The notes: generated by a model from the sequence alone, not told the origin. 64,000 bases of DNA from Stenotrophomonas mori (GCF_023556335.1 NZ_JAIKTS010000006.1:83617-147616); one strand, 5' to 3'; shown: positions 16,859 through 26,387, counted from the stretch's first letter. Numbers and translations are program-made.

Positions 16859-17821
16859 ATGAGCGAATCCTCCTTGCCGGAAACGACGGATGTGCTGGCC
16901 GCGGCGGCCCGCATCGCCTCCCATGCCACGGTCACGCCGATCCTGCGTTCGCGGGAACTGGACGCCCTGGCAGGTGCCCGCCTGTACTTCAAGGGCGAGC
17001 ACCTGCAGCGTGGCGGCGCGTTCAAGTTCCGGGGCGCCTGCAACGCGGTGTGGGCGCTGGACGAGGCGCAGGCGCGCCGGGGCGTGGTGACGCATTCGTC
17101 GGGCAACCACGGTGCGGCGCTGGCGTTGGCGGCGCGCTCGCGCGGCATTCCCTGCCATGTCGTGGTGCCCGAGGGCGCGGTCGCGGCCAAGCTGGCCAAC
17201 ATCGCCCGCCACGGTGCGACGCTGTGGCGCTGCGCGCCGACCCAGGCCGCGCGCGAGGCCGAATGCGCGCGCGTGCAGCAGGAAACCGGGGCCACGCTGG
17301 TGCACCCCTATACCGATGCGCGGGTGATCGCGGGGCAGGGCACCGCCACGCTGGAGCTGCTGCGGCAGGTCGAGGCGCCGCTGGACCTGCTGGTGGCGCC
17401 GGTCGGCGGCGGGGGCCTGGCCTCGGGCAGCCTGCTGGCCCTGCGGCAGGCCGCCCCGGCATGCGCGCTGGTGCTGGCCGAGCCGGCCGGGGCCGCCGAT
17501 ACCGCGCGTTCGCTGCATGCCGGGCAGCGGCAGGTCGACTTCGTGCCGGACACCCTGTGCGATGGCCTGCGCGGCGCACTGGGCGCGCCGAATTTCGCGC
17601 TGCTCAACGGCAGCGCCAGCGTCGTCACGGTGGACGATGCCGCCACCGTGGCGGCGATGCGCCTGCTGTGGCAGGTGCTCAAGCAGGTGGTGGAACCGTC
17701 GTCGGCGGTGGCGCTGGCGGCGGTGCTGGCGCAGCCGCAGCGTTTCGCCGGGCGCAACGTGGGCGTGATCCTGTCCGGCGGCAACGTCGACCTGGACGCG
17801 TTGCCGTGGATGGCGGCATGA
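16859..17821 (+). CDS. PLP-dependent threonine dehydratase / serine racemase family enzyme
   Basis: 320 residues, fold type II PLP enzyme. The Schiff-base lysine is in GAFKFRGACNAV near residue 55, the phosphate/substrate loop is SSGNHGAAL near 82, the glycine-rich PLP phosphate cup is PVGGGGLASGS near 180, and SGGNVD occurs close to the C terminus. Length and the lack of a C-terminal ACT regulatory domain fit catabolic threonine/serine dehydratases or serine racemases, not biosynthetic IlvA. Substrate cannot be settled from sequence alone. The stop overlaps the start of the next gene (ATGA), so the two are translationally coupled. Confidence 0.88.
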   Translation: MSESSLPETTDVLAAAARIASHATVTPILRSRELDALAGARLYFKGEHLQRGGAFKFRGACNAVWALDEAQARRGVVTHSSGNHGAALALAARSRGIPCHVVVPEGAVAAKLANIARHGATLWRCAPTQAAREAECARVQQETGATLVHPYTDARVIAGQGTATLELLRQVEAPLDLLVAPVGGGGLASGSLLALRQAAPACALVLAEPAGAADTARSLHAGQRQVDFVPDTLCDGLRGALGAPNFALLNGSASVVTVDDAATVAAMRLLWQVLKQVVEPSSAVALAAVLAQPQRFAGRNVGVILSGGNVDLDALPWMAA

Positions 17822-18420
17822 CCCGCAGGCGCGTCGGCCTGGTCGGTTGGCTGTGGCGCCTGTGCGTGCTGGTACTGCTGTGGTTGCTGGGGGTGGCCGC
17901 CTGGATCATCTGGGTGGGCGACCGCGACCAGGCCGCGCCGGCCGATGCGATCATCGTGCTCGGTGCGGCGGCCTACGATGCCCGGCCTTCGCCGGTGTTC
18001 GAGGAGCGCATCCGCCATGGCTTGGACCTGTACCGCCAGGGCCTGGCACCGACGCTGATCTTCACCGGCGGCTTCGGCGGCGCCGGGGCCCGGTTCTCCG
18101 AATCGCAGGTGGCGCGCCGCTATGCGTTGCGGCAGTCGATTCCCGCCGAGGACATCCTGATCGAGACCCGCTCGCGCACCACCCGCCAGAACCTGGTCGA
18201 GGCGCGGCGCCTGATGCAGGCGCACGGCATGCACCGGGTGATCCTGGTCAGCGATCCGCTGCACATGGCGCGCGCGCTGCGGCTGTCCGACGAGCTGGGC
18301 ATCGACGCGCTGGCGTCCTCCACGCCGAGCACGCGCTTCCGCAGCCTCCACACCAGCTGGCGCTTCCTGGCGCAGGAGATCTATTTTTTCCACCGCGACC
18401 TGTTCGCCGGCGGCAACTGA
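17818..18420 (+). CDS. YdcF/SanA-family DUF218 membrane protein
   Basis: 200 residues. One N-terminal membrane helix (LCVLVLLWLLGVAAWIIWV, residues 15-33) is followed by a DUF218 domain starting ADAIIVLGAAAYD, with GLAPTLIFTGGFGG, the IETRSRTTRQNLVEA block and VILVSDPLHMARA. DUF218 proteins such as SanA, YdcF and ElyC are inner-membrane proteins linked to envelope integrity or undecaprenyl-phosphate metabolism; the reaction is not established for most. The ATG overlaps the preceding stop by four bases. Confidence 0.88.
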   Translation: MTRRRVGLVGWLWRLCVLVLLWLLGVAAWIIWVGDRDQAAPADAIIVLGAAAYDARPSPVFEERIRHGLDLYRQGLAPTLIFTGGFGGAGARFSESQVARRYALRQSIPAEDILIETRSRTTRQNLVEARRLMQAHGMHRVILVSDPLHMARALRLSDELGIDALASSTPSTRFRSLHTSWRFLAQEIYFFHRDLFAGGN

Positions 18421-18910
18421 GGCAGGGCACCCTGCCTGGCGTGCAGCGCGGGGCGGGACAGTGCAGCAGTCCTGTCCAGGGGGGCCGCGGTGACGGAGTG
18501 GGCCGGCCTTCCGGCCCGTGTGTCCCCTGCACCCCGTCGCAGGGAGCAGGCGGCCGCCGGTCCGCAGCGGCTGCGACGTTCCGATCGCGCTGGGGCTGGA
18601 CGACAGCGTGCGGACGTCAGGGCATCCACGCATGCGGAGGCGGCTGTGCGATGGGGGACGGCCCGCCCGCCCCGTGATGGGCGGGGCCGGGCTGCGGCCG
18701 CCTTCCCCCGCGGTCCGTGGCGACCGTATCGCACGGGCCGGAAACCGCGGCACGCGGCGGTGGGATCGCCGCGAAAGGGCTGCGGCAGCGGTCCGCGCTC
18801 GCCCGCCATGCTGGCCACCGGCCGGGCTGCTTCCAAAAGACGGGGAGTACCGGATTCGGCGACGGTGCCGATGGGCTCGCCGGCCGGGGCCGTGCGCGGG
18901 CGGGCGGGTG
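18421..18910. other. gene-free intergenic region
   Basis: 490 bp of very GC-rich sequence between the convergent DUF218 and bioC genes. Open frames here are short and have no family-like composition. I see no tRNA, strong promoter or T-tailed terminator. Confidence 0.6.
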
Positions 18911-19798
18911 TCAGTCCCGCGGCTTGCGCCGGATCGGGATCGCCGAAAGCGGAACCGCGGCGACATCGTGGCCCTGCTCGCGGATCGGTGCGCCCGGTGC
19001 CGGCGCCCAGGCCTGGGCATAGATCACCTCCCAGCTGCTGGGCAGTTTGCCGTCGGCGCGGCGCAGCGGTTCGTAGGCGCTGCGGGCGGCCGCGAAGCGG
19101 CCACGTCCGGTCAGGGTGTGGCGACGGTTGCGTACTGCATTGGTCGCGCCGATCGCCTTGAGCTCGCGCATCAGGGCGGGCACGTCGTCGTAGGTCAGGG
19201 TGAACAGGTCGCGGTCCAGCACCGGGTCGCGGAAGCCGGCCATCATCAGCGCGTCGCCGAACTGTGCGATCGGGACGAAGGGGCTCACGTGCGGCGCGTC
19301 GTCGGCCTGCGAGAACGCGTCGCGCAGTTCCACCAGGGTCTCGGGGCCGAAGGTGGAGCACACCAGCAGGCCGCCCGGCTTGAGTACCCGGCGGAACCCG
19401 GCGAACACCGCGGGCAGGTCGTCCAGCCATTGCAGGCACAGGTTGCTGAAGATCACGTCCACGCTGTTGTCGGCCAGCGGCAGCGCGCCCGCATCGGCGC
19501 ACACGCGCGCGAACGGCCGCCACCAGCCGGCCTGCTTGCGGGCCTCGACGAGCATCGGCAGGGCCAGGTCCAGGGCGATCACCTGGGCCTTCGGCCAGCG
19601 TTTCTTCATGGCCGCGGTGGCATGCGCCGGGCCGCTGCCGACATCCAGCACCACCTGCGGCTGCCGGTTGTCCAGGTAGTCCAGCGATTCCTGCAGGCGC
19701 TTGCCCACCTCCTGCTGCAGCGCGGCCGCGGCGTGGTAGCTGGACGCGGCGCGGGCGAAGGCGCGGCGGACGTGCTTGGCATCGAACAGGACGGGCAT
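18911..19798 (-). CDS. bioC: malonyl-ACP O-methyltransferase BioC
   Basis: 295 residues. SAM-dependent methyltransferase: motif I VVLDVGSGPAHAT near residue 48, an acidic residue after the second strand (VIALDLALPML), then FSNLCLQWLDDLPAVFAGFRRVLKPGGLLVCSTFGP, which is characteristic of BioC. It methylates malonyl-ACP so that fatty-acid synthesis can build pimeloyl-ACP, ahead of BioH demethylation. It is the last gene of a minus-strand cluster bioB-bioF-bioH-SDR-bioC, 32 bp after the SDR gene. The ATG chosen gives MPVLFDAKHVRRAFARAA, a typical BioC N terminus. Confidence 0.93.
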   Translation of the reverse strand: MPVLFDAKHVRRAFARAASSYHAAAALQQEVGKRLQESLDYLDNRQPQVVLDVGSGPAHATAAMKKRWPKAQVIALDLALPMLVEARKQAGWWRPFARVCADAGALPLADNSVDVIFSNLCLQWLDDLPAVFAGFRRVLKPGGLLVCSTFGPETLVELRDAFSQADDAPHVSPFVPIAQFGDALMMAGFRDPVLDRDLFTLTYDDVPALMRELKAIGATNAVRNRRHTLTGRGRFAAARSAYEPLRRADGKLPSSWEVIYAQAWAPAPGAPIREQGHDVAAVPLSAIPIRRKPRD

Positions 19799-19830
19799 GG
19801 GGCGTGTGCGGGTGGTTGCGGAAGGGTCGG

Positions 19831-20613
19831 TCAGAAGGTGCCGGGGTAGGCGCCGCCGTCGATCAGCAGGTTCTGGCCGGTGATGTAGCCGGCCTGCGTG
19901 CTGCACAGGAAGGCGCAGGCGGCGCCGAATTCCTCGGGCGTGCCGAACCGGCCGGCGGGGATGGCGCTGCGGCGGTGGGCGGCGGCGTCGTCCAGGGATT
20001 GCTGCTGGCGGCGCGCGCTGGCCTCCAGGGTGCCGCGCAGGCGGTCGGTATCGAAGGCGCCGGGCAGCAGGTTGTTGAGGGTGACATTGCGTGCCAAGTG
20101 GGTGCGGGCGATGCCGGCGATGACCCCGGTCAGGCCGGAGCGCGCGCCGTTGGACAGGCCGAGGATGTCGATCGGCGCCTTCACCGCGCTGGAGGTGATG
20201 TTGACCACGCGGCCGAAGCCGCGCGCGGCCATCGTGTCGACGGTGGCACGGATCAGCTCGATCGGCGTCAGCATGTTGGCGTCGACCGCGGCCAGCCACT
20301 GGTCGCGGTCCCAGTCGCGGAAATCGCCCGGTGGCGGGCCGCCGGCGTTGGTCACCAGGATGTCCACCTGCGGGCAGGCGGCGAGCGCGGCCTCGCGGCC
20401 GGCGGCGGTGGTGATGTCGGTGGCGACGGTGACGACCCGGCCGGCACCGGTCAGGGCGCGCAGTCCGGCGGCCGCGGTCTCCAGCGCCTCGGCGCCGCGG
20501 GCGACGATCACCACGTTCGCGCCTTCACTGGCCAGCGCCCGTGCGCAGCCCAGCCCCAGGCCCTTGCTGGCGCCGCATACCAGGGCCCAGCGTCCGGCGA
20601 TTCCAAGGTCCAT
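19831..20613 (-). CDS. short-chain dehydrogenase/reductase-like protein with altered active site
   Basis: 260 residues with a Rossmann fold: ALVCGASKGLGLGCARAL (TGxxxGxG-type motif) near residue 10, NAG in ILVTNAGGPPPG near 85, and LLIDGGAYPGTF at the C terminus. The usual catalytic Y-x3-K is absent. After NITSS the corresponding stretch reads IDILGLSNGARSGL, with leucine where tyrosine is expected, so the standard SDR mechanism may not operate. The ATG has an excellent GGAGG ribosome site. Its position between bioH and bioC suggests a link to the biotin cluster, but no step of the pathway requires it. Confidence 0.85.
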   Translation of the reverse strand: MDLGIAGRWALVCGASKGLGLGCARALASEGANVVIVARGAEALETAAAGLRALTGAGRVVTVATDITTAAGREAALAACPQVDILVTNAGGPPPGDFRDWDRDQWLAAVDANMLTPIELIRATVDTMAARGFGRVVNITSSAVKAPIDILGLSNGARSGLTGVIAGIARTHLARNVTLNNLLPGAFDTDRLRGTLEASARRQQQSLDDAAAHRRSAIPAGRFGTPEEFGAACAFLCSTQAGYITGQNLLIDGGAYPGTF

Positions 20614-20671
20614 CGAATTCCTCCAGGGGTTCCAGCGCCGCACATGATCGGCGATGTGGGGTGGCGACGGG

Positions 20672-21439
20672 TCAGGCGTGGTCCGCAACGAAGCGTTGCA
20701 GCAGCCCGGCGACGGTGTCGGCGTGGCCGAGGAAGGGCGCGTGCCCGCCACCGGCGAGGGTGTGTGCGGCATGCAGGCCCTCCGGGGCCAGGGCCGCGGC
20801 CTGGTGCAGGGCGGCGGCCGGCACCAGGCGGTCGCGTTGCCCGCCGATCCACAGCCCGGGCGTGCGCAGGGTGGGCAGCGCGCCGCGCAGGTCGCTGCGG
20901 TCCAACAGCGCCAGGCCCTCGTGCAGCGCCCGCGGTGCCGGCTCGCCGCGGGCGGTCAGGGCCTCGCGCAGCTCACGCAGTTCGCTGCGGGCATGCTGCG
21001 AACCGATCACGTCCAGGGCGAGGAAGCGCTCCAGCGTGCCGCGGTAATCCTGCTCCAGGTCCTGGCCGAACTGCGCGAACACCGAGCGCTCGACGGCATC
21101 GGGCCAGTCGCTGCCGCGCACGAACCGCGGCGTGGCCGCGAGCATCGCCACGCCGCGCACCTGCGGCAGCGTCGCCGCGGCATGCAGCGCCACCAGCCCG
21201 CCCAGCGACCAGCCGCACCAGACCGCCGGCGGCGTGGCGGCGGCGATGGCGTTGACCAGGTAGGGCAGCCGCAAGGGCGTGGTGTCGTCGCGGCTGAAGC
21301 CGTGGCCGGGCAGGTCCACCACGTGCAGCTGGAATCGCGACGAGAGCCGTTCCACCAGCGGCGCGAAGATGCCGCCGTGCAGGGCCCAGCCGTGGATCAG
21401 GACCAGTGCCGGTCCGCTGCCGGTGACATGGATGTGCAT
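20672..21439 (-). CDS. bioH: pimeloyl-ACP methyl ester carboxylesterase BioH
   Basis: 255 residues, an alpha/beta hydrolase of the usual BioH length. HGWALHGGIF gives the oxyanion region, the nucleophile elbow is CGWSLGG (serine near residue 75), the acid is in GGQRDRLVP and the histidine in GGGHAPFLGH. It removes the methyl group from pimeloyl-ACP methyl ester, ending the BioC-primed elongation. It starts 14 bp after bioF and has no promoter of its own, so it is operon-encoded. Confidence 0.94.
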   Translation of the reverse strand: MHIHVTGSGPALVLIHGWALHGGIFAPLVERLSSRFQLHVVDLPGHGFSRDDTTPLRLPYLVNAIAAATPPAVWCGWSLGGLVALHAAATLPQVRGVAMLAATPRFVRGSDWPDAVERSVFAQFGQDLEQDYRGTLERFLALDVIGSQHARSELRELREALTARGEPAPRALHEGLALLDRSDLRGALPTLRTPGLWIGGQRDRLVPAAALHQAAALAPEGLHAAHTLAGGGHAPFLGHADTVAGLLQRFVADHA

Positions 21440-21453
21440 GGGTGGGGACGTGC

Positions 21454-22662
21454 TCAGGGGCCGGCGGGGCGGGACGGGGGCGGTGGCAGGTTGTCGCGCG
21501 CGTGCGCGACGGCATCCACCAGCGCCGAGACCTGGTCGGCACCGTGCAGCGCCGACAGGGTGATGCGCAGCCTTGCCTTGCCGTCGGGCACGGTCGGCGG
21601 GCGGATGGTCCCCACCAGGTAGCCGGCCTGCTCCAGCGCCGCACCCAGCGCCAGGGCGGTGGCCTCGTCGCCGCACAGCAGCGGCTGGATCGGGGTGTCC
21701 GAGGGCAGAAGTTCCAGCCCGTGGCGGCGCGCACCGTCGCGGAAGGTGGCGACCAGCTCGGCCAGCTTGTCGCGGCGCCACTGGTCGCGCCGTGCCAGTT
21801 TCACGGCCGCCAGCGAAGCGGCCGCCTGCGCGGGCGGCAGTGCGGTGGTGTAGATGTAGGGGCGCGCGGTTTCGGCCAGGTGGCCGATCAGGCGCTCCTC
21901 GCCCAGCACCACCGCGCCGTGGCCGCCGAGCGCCTTGCCCAGCGTGGCCAACTGCAGCGGCACCTCGTCCACGCCCAGCCCGGCCTCGGCGACGCAACCG
22001 CGGCCGTGTTCGCCGACCACGCCGATGCCGTGCGCATCGTCGACATAGAACAGGGCCTCCTGCAGGCGCGCCACCAGCGACAGCGAGCGCAGCGGGGCGA
22101 TGTCGCCGTCCATGCTGAATACCCCGTCGGTGGCGAGCATGGCGGCGCCGTCGGCGGCGTTCTTCAGCTGGCGCAGGGCGCCTTCGCTGTCCAGGTGCGG
22201 GTAGCGGCGCAGGCGGCAGCCGGCCAGCCGGGTGGCGTCGAGCAGGCTGGCGTGGTTGAGGCGGTCCTGGACGCAGACGTCGCCGTCCTCGGACAGCAGT
22301 GCCTGCTGCACGGCGAGGTTGGCGACGAAGCCGCTGTCGAACAGCAGCGCGCGCGGATAACCGAGCCAGTCGGCCATCTCGCGCTCCAGCTGCCCGTGCA
22401 GGGCATGGTGGCCGCAGACCAGCGGCGAGCCGGTACTGCCGACGCCCTCGCGCGCGGCGGCGTCCTGCAGCGCGGCGACCACCTCGAACTGCTGCGACAG
22501 GCCCAGGTAGTCGTTGCTGCAGAAGCCGGTGAGCCAGTGGCCGTCGACCTCCAGGCGTACGCCGTCGCGCCGCGTTATGCGGCGGCGGGTGCGGACGCGC
22601 TGCTGCGCCTGGCGCAGCTGGCGCTGGTCGTGCAGGCGGGTGAAAAGGTCGGGGCGGGCCAT
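21454..22662 (-). CDS. bioF: 8-amino-7-oxononanoate synthase BioF
   Basis: 402 residues. A PLP-dependent alpha-oxoamine synthase that condenses pimeloyl-ACP with alanine. Seen: [11 protein letters not shown] near residue 48, [21 protein letters not shown], the [15 protein letters not shown] block that contacts PLP, and the Schiff-base lysine in [15 protein letters not shown] near 240. The position, 75 bp after bioB and 14 bp before bioH, fits a biotin operon. Confidence 0.97.
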   Translation of the reverse strand: MARPDLFTRLHDQRQLRQAQQRVRTRRRITRRDGVRLEVDGHWLTGFCSNDYLGLSQQFEVVAALQDAAAREGVGSTGSPLVCGHHALHGQLEREMADWLGYPRALLFDSGFVANLAVQQALLSEDGDVCVQDRLNHASLLDATRLAGCRLRRYPHLDSEGALRQLKNAADGAAMLATDGVFSMDGDIAPLRSLSLVARLQEALFYVDDAHGIGVVGEHGRGCVAEAGLGVDEVPLQLATLGKALGGHGAVVLGEERLIGHLAETARPYIYTTALPPAQAAASLAAVKLARRDQWRRDKLAELVATFRDGARRHGLELLPSDTPIQPLLCGDEATALALGAALEQAGYLVGTIRPPTVPDGKARLRITLSALHGADQVSALVDAVAHARDNLPPPPSRPAGP

Positions 22663-22737
22663 GGTGCCGGGATCATGCGCGGATGGACGGAGGGGCGGTT
22701 AGCGTACCCGCTTGCCGCCGGCATCGCTTGCCGTGCG

Positions 22738-23766
22738 TCACGCGGACGCCGCGCACTGCGGGGCGATGTCCAGGTGCACCGTGCCGGGGTGGTCGTGGTC
22801 GTCGGCATCGACATTCACCTCCATCGGGCGGATGCCCAGCCGCGCGAACAGCGCCTGGTCATGCGCGGTGTCCGGGTTGCCGGTGGTCAGCAGCTTCTCG
22901 CCATGGAAGATGGAGTTGGCGCCGGCGCTGAAGCACAGCGCCTGCAGTTCGTCGCTCATGCTCTCGCGCCCGGCCGACAGCCGCACCATCGAGCGGGGCA
23001 TGACGATCCGCGCCACGGCGATCATGCGCACGAACTCGAAGGGGTCCAGCTCGGCGCTGCCGTGCAGCGGCGTGCCGGCGACCTGCACCAGGCGGTTGAT
23101 GGGCACCGAATCCGGGTGCGCCGGCAGGTTGGCCAGCGCCAGCAGCAGGCCGGCCCGGTGCTCGCGGGTCTCGCCCATGCCGACGATGCCGCCGCAGCAG
23201 GTCTTCAGGCCGGCCTCGCGGACGTGCTCGAGCGTATCCAGCCGATCCTGGTACTGGCGGGTATGGATGATCGAGTCGTAATAGTCCTGCGCGGTGTCCA
23301 GGTTGTGGTTGTAGTAGTCCAGCCCGGCCTCCTTGAGCGCCTGGGCCTGGTGGCCTTCGAGCATGCCCAGGGTGGCGCAGGTCTCCAGGCCCAGCGCCTT
23401 CACCTCGCGGATCATCGCCGCCACCTTCGGGATGTCGCGGTCCTTCGGCGAACGCCAGGCCGCGCCCATGCAGAAGCGCGAGGCACCGGCCTGCTTGGCC
23501 GCGCGCGCGCGCGCCACGACCGCGCCGGTGTCCATCAGCTTCTGTGCGTTGACGCCGGTGTCGTAGCGCTGGGCCTGCGGGCAGTAGGCGCAGTCCTCCG
23601 GGCAGCCACCGGTCTTGACCGACAGCAGGGTCGAGACCTGCACCTGGGCCGGGTCGAAGTGTTCGCGGTGGACGCGGGCGGCCTGGAACAGCAGTTCCGG
23701 GAAGGGCAGGTCGAACAGCGCCAGCAGTTCCTCGCGGCGCCAGTCATGACGGATGACGGCGGGCAT
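22738..23766 (-). CDS. bioB: biotin synthase BioB
   Basis: 342 residues. A radical-SAM enzyme with the cluster motif CPEDCAYC (CxxxCxxC) near residue 55 and the family blocks [15 protein letters not shown] and [20 protein letters not shown]. It inserts sulfur into dethiobiotin. ATG 23766 gives [18 protein letters not shown], a typical start; the upstream ATG at 23841 lies inside the presumed operator and is rejected. It heads the minus-strand bio cluster, divergent from comF. Confidence 0.97.
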   Translation of the reverse strand: MPAVIRHDWRREELLALFDLPFPELLFQAARVHREHFDPAQVQVSTLLSVKTGGCPEDCAYCPQAQRYDTGVNAQKLMDTGAVVARARAAKQAGASRFCMGAAWRSPKDRDIPKVAAMIREVKALGLETCATLGMLEGHQAQALKEAGLDYYNHNLDTAQDYYDSIIHTRQYQDRLDTLEHVREAGLKTCCGGIVGMGETREHRAGLLLALANLPAHPDSVPINRLVQVAGTPLHGSAELDPFEFVRMIAVARIVMPRSMVRLSAGRESMSDELQALCFSAGANSIFHGEKLLTTGNPDTAHDQALFARLGIRPMEVNVDADDHDHPGTVHLDIAPQCAASA

Positions 23767-23826
23767 CGATGTTTCCTGACAGATCAGACGGCGGAAGCGG
23801 GGCAGTCTGGTGAGCATGCGCACGCC

Positions 23827-23858
23827 TGTCAACAAAACCATCTCAGATATTGTTTACA
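23827..23858. promoter_or_regulatory. possible BirA-type biotin operator
   Basis: TGTCAAC (23827-23833) and GTTTACA (23852-23858) form an inverted pair with one mismatch and an 18-bp spacer, close to the BirA operator half-sites TGTAAAC/GTTTACA. On the minus strand TTGACA (23832-23827) could be the bioB -35 element, so bound BirA would block bioB transcription. It lies between the divergent bioB and comF starts. Confidence 0.4.
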
Positions 23859-24544
23859 TGGCCGGCGGGTGCCTGTCCGACCTGCTGTTCCCGCCCCGCT
23901 GCCTGGTCTGCGCCGAACCGGGGCAGCCGCGGCGCGACCTGTGCCGCGCGTGTGCGGCCGGGCTGCCGGTGGCGGCGCGCGCCTGCATCCACTGCGGCCT
24001 GCCGCTGCCGGCCTCCGAGGTGCCGGGCGGGTGCTGCGGGGGATGCCGCTCCCGCCGCTCGCCGCTGACCGAGGTGCACGCCGGCTTCCTGTATGCGGCT
24101 CCCGTGGACGGGCTGCTGCGCCGCTTCAAGTTCCACCGCGACCTTGCCGCCGGGCGCCTGCTGACGCAGCTGATGGCCGGGCGGCTGGCCAGCGTTCCCC
24201 GCCCGCAGGCGCTGGTGGCGGTGCCCCTGCACCGGCCGCGGCTGCGCCAGCGCGGCTACGACCAGGCGCTGGAGCTGGCGCGGCCGCTGGCACGCCGGTT
24301 CCGGCTGCCGCTGGCGACGGGCCTGCGGCGCCTCCATGCCACCGCCGCGCAATCGGTGCTGGACGCCCCCGCGCGCCGCCGCAACCTGCGCGGCGCGTTC
24401 GTTGCCTGCGGCCGCCTGCCGCCGCATGTGGCCCTGGTGGACGATGTGATGACCACCGGCGCCACCCTGGAGGCCGCCGCCCGCGCGTTGCGCCGTGCCG
24501 GTGTGCAGCGGGTCGATGCCTGGGTGTGCGCGCGGGCACCCTGA
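23858..24544 (+). CDS. comF: ComF family phosphoribosyltransferase-like protein
   Basis: 228 residues from ATG 23858. An N-terminal zinc-finger-like region has paired cysteines (CLVC, LCRAC, CIHC, GCCGGC). The C-terminal type I phosphoribosyltransferase domain has the PRPP loop VALVDDVMTTGATLEAA. ComF is needed for natural transformation in several bacteria, acting on incoming single-stranded DNA in the cytosol; in proteobacteria the gene often sits beside bio genes. The annotated frame extends upstream to ATG 23810, but those codons overlap the putative operator and are AT-rich, so I prefer 23858. Confidence 0.9.
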   Translation: MAGGCLSDLLFPPRCLVCAEPGQPRRDLCRACAAGLPVAARACIHCGLPLPASEVPGGCCGGCRSRRSPLTEVHAGFLYAAPVDGLLRRFKFHRDLAAGRLLTQLMAGRLASVPRPQALVAVPLHRPRLRQRGYDQALELARPLARRFRLPLATGLRRLHATAAQSVLDAPARRRNLRGAFVACGRLPPHVALVDDVMTTGATLEAAARALRRAGVQRVDAWVCARAP

Positions 24545-24619
24545 ATACGGCACGACGACAGCGCAGCGACTATGCTCGGCGGGCACTGTCCGCATTCGAC
24601 CATGGCAAGGAGTGATGAC

Positions 24620-25195
24620 ATGAGTGGAACACCGAATTTCCCGCCGATGTCCCTGTTCGGCGCCCTGTCCCGCCACTGGTGGGTCGTGCTCCTGTTCGGC
24701 CTGTTCGCGGTGGCCTTCGGCATCCTGGCGCTGATGGCGCCGATGCGTACGGCTGCGGTGCTGGCGATCTGGCTGGGGGCGATGGCCCTGGTCGAAGGCG
24801 TGGTGGCGCTGGCCGCGGCGATCGGCGGCTCGGCCCCGGTATCGCGTGGCTGGACGGTGTTCTACGCGCTGGTCTCGATCGCCTTCGGCCTGCTGGCGCT
24901 GTTCAACCCGCTGGCCACGGCCAGCATCCTGCTGCTGTTCGTCGCCGCCTGGCTGATCGTCGGCGGCATCTACCGCATCGTCTTCGCCATGCGCGTGCGC
25001 AGGCACATCCGCGGCGAATGGCTGCTGGTCCTCAGCGGCCTGCTGGCGGTGGCGCTGGGCGTGCTGTTCGCGCTCAATCCCCTGGCCGGCTTGGTGGTCA
25101 CGTCGTTGTGGATCGGTGCGATGGCCCTGGTCTACGGCGTGCTGCAGGTGGTGGTGGCGTTCCGCCTGCGTGCGCTCGGCAGGGCCGCGGCCTGA
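24620..25195 (+). CDS. HdeD-like DUF308 membrane protein
   Basis: 191 residues with six predicted membrane helices, arranged as repeated pairs (WWVVLLFGLFAVAFGILALMAP, AVLAIWLGAMALVEGVVALAA, then equivalents to residue 185). This internal repetition is typical of the DUF308/HdeD family, associated with acid resistance in enterobacteria; biochemical function is unknown. ATG 24620 is preceded by AAGGAG and chosen over the in-frame ATG at 24572. It is convergent with ubiA. Confidence 0.88.
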   Translation: MSGTPNFPPMSLFGALSRHWWVVLLFGLFAVAFGILALMAPMRTAAVLAIWLGAMALVEGVVALAAAIGGSAPVSRGWTVFYALVSIAFGLLALFNPLATASILLLFVAAWLIVGGIYRIVFAMRVRRHIRGEWLLVLSGLLAVALGVLFALNPLAGLVVTSLWIGAMALVYGVLQVVVAFRLRALGRAAA

Positions 25196-25212
25196 GCGGC
25201 GGCCGCATCCTT

Positions 25213-25244
25213 GCGGACGGCCCGCGGCGAAGCGGGCCGTCCGC
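25213..25244. terminator. bidirectional terminator hairpin
   Basis: A perfect 13-bp stem (GCGGACGGCCCGC) with a 6-nt loop lies between the convergent HdeD-like and ubiA genes. There is no T-run, as is common for stem-only terminators in high-GC genomes. Confidence 0.6.
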
Positions 25245-25247
25245 GGC

Positions 25248-26144
25248 TCAGTCCAGGTACTGGCTGGCGACGATGCCGGCGAACAGCGCCGCACCGACCC
25301 AGTTGTTGTGCAGGAAGGCGCGGAAGCAGGCGTCGCGCCCGCGCCCGCGGCACAGCCGGAATTCCCAGGCCACCAGGGCCACGGCCACGGCCAGCCCGGT
25401 CCAGTACAGGAGGCCGAGTCCGGCGCGCTGCCCGGCGAGGGCCATCGTCGCGAAGAACAGCGCATAGAGGATGCCCTGGATCACCAGGTCCAGGTCGCCG
25501 AACAGGATGGCGGTGGAGCGCGCGCCGACCTTGAGGTCGTCGTCGCGGTCCACCATGGCGTACCAGGTGTCGTAGGCGGTGGACCAGAGGATGTTGGCCG
25601 CATACAGCAGCCAGCCCAGTGGCGGCACCTCGCCCTGCACCGCGGCGAAGGCCATGGGGATGCCCCAGCCGAAGGCCATGCCCAGGTAGACCTGCGGCAG
25701 GTGGGTATGGCGCTTGAGGTACGGGTAGGTGGCGGCCAGGAACACCCCGACCACGCTCAGGCCGATGGTCAGCCGGTTCAGGGTCAGCACCAGCGCGAAG
25801 GCGACCAGCATCAGCCCGGCGAACAGCGCCAGCGCTCCGCGCCCGGACACCGCACCGGTGGCCAGCGGGCGATCCTTGGTGCGCTTGACGTGCGGGTCCA
25901 GCCAGCGGTCGGCGTAGTCGTTGATCACGCAGCCGGCCGAGCGGGTCAGCCAGACCCCGGCGGTGAACACGAACAGGATCCACAGCGGCGGCCGCCCGCC
26001 GGCCGCCAGCCACAGCGCCCACCAGGTCGGCCACAGCAGCAGCAGGGTGCCGATCGGGCGGTCGGCGCGCATCAGTTTCCAGTAGTGGGACAGCCGCGAA
26101 GGCGCATGCGCCGGCGGCTGGCGGTCGTGTCGTTCGTCACCCAT
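25248..26144 (-). CDS. ubiA: 4-hydroxybenzoate polyprenyltransferase UbiA
   Basis: 298 residues, eight or nine membrane helices. It attaches the polyprenyl tail to 4-hydroxybenzoate, the first membrane step of ubiquinone synthesis. The two aspartate-rich motifs are visible: [21 protein letters not shown] near residue 75 and [21 protein letters not shown] near 195. I use ATG 26144 (MGDERHD); ATG 26150 is two codons upstream and possible. It is a single gene, convergent with the HdeD-like gene. Confidence 0.96.
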   Translation of the reverse strand: MGDERHDRQPPAHAPSRLSHYWKLMRADRPIGTLLLLWPTWWALWLAAGGRPPLWILFVFTAGVWLTRSAGCVINDYADRWLDPHVKRTKDRPLATGAVSGRGALALFAGLMLVAFALVLTLNRLTIGLSVVGVFLAATYPYLKRHTHLPQVYLGMAFGWGIPMAFAAVQGEVPPLGWLLYAANILWSTAYDTWYAMVDRDDDLKVGARSTAILFGDLDLVIQGILYALFFATMALAGQRAGLGLLYWTGLAVAVALVAWEFRLCRGRGRDACFRAFLHNNWVGAALFAGIVASQYLD

Positions 26145-26276
26145 GTGCACAGGTTACCAGCAGCGCATGGCGGGCCATCGCTCGTGGGGGCAGACCTGCG
26201 CATGCATTTGCCGTTAGAATGCGCGTCCGCCCGGCAGCGCCGGTCGGCAGGGGCATTGCCCCATGCAGCAGACAAC

Positions 26277-26353
26277 GCGCCTGTAGCTCAGCCGGATAGA
26301 GTAGTGGCTTCCGAAGCCATTGGTCGGGGGTTCGAATCCCTCCAGGCGCGCCA
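26277..26353 (+). tRNA. tRNA-Arg (anticodon CCG)
   Basis: A 77-nt cloverleaf with encoded CCA. The acceptor stem GCGCCTG pairs with CAGGCGC, discriminator G, CCA at 26351-26353. The anticodon loop TTCCGAA reads CCG, between stem arms GGC and GCC. The T arm has GGTTCGAAT. A TAGAAT at 26214-26219 may be its -10 element, and an intrinsic terminator follows at 26388. Confidence 0.97.
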
Positions 26354-26387
26354 GACAGCAGTCCGAGCCTGTCTCGAGACGTCCAGG

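Noticed and set aside
21442..24615. 1057-residue open frame on the plus strand
   Set aside because: Antisense to bioF and bioB and out of frame with comF; no domain resemblance.
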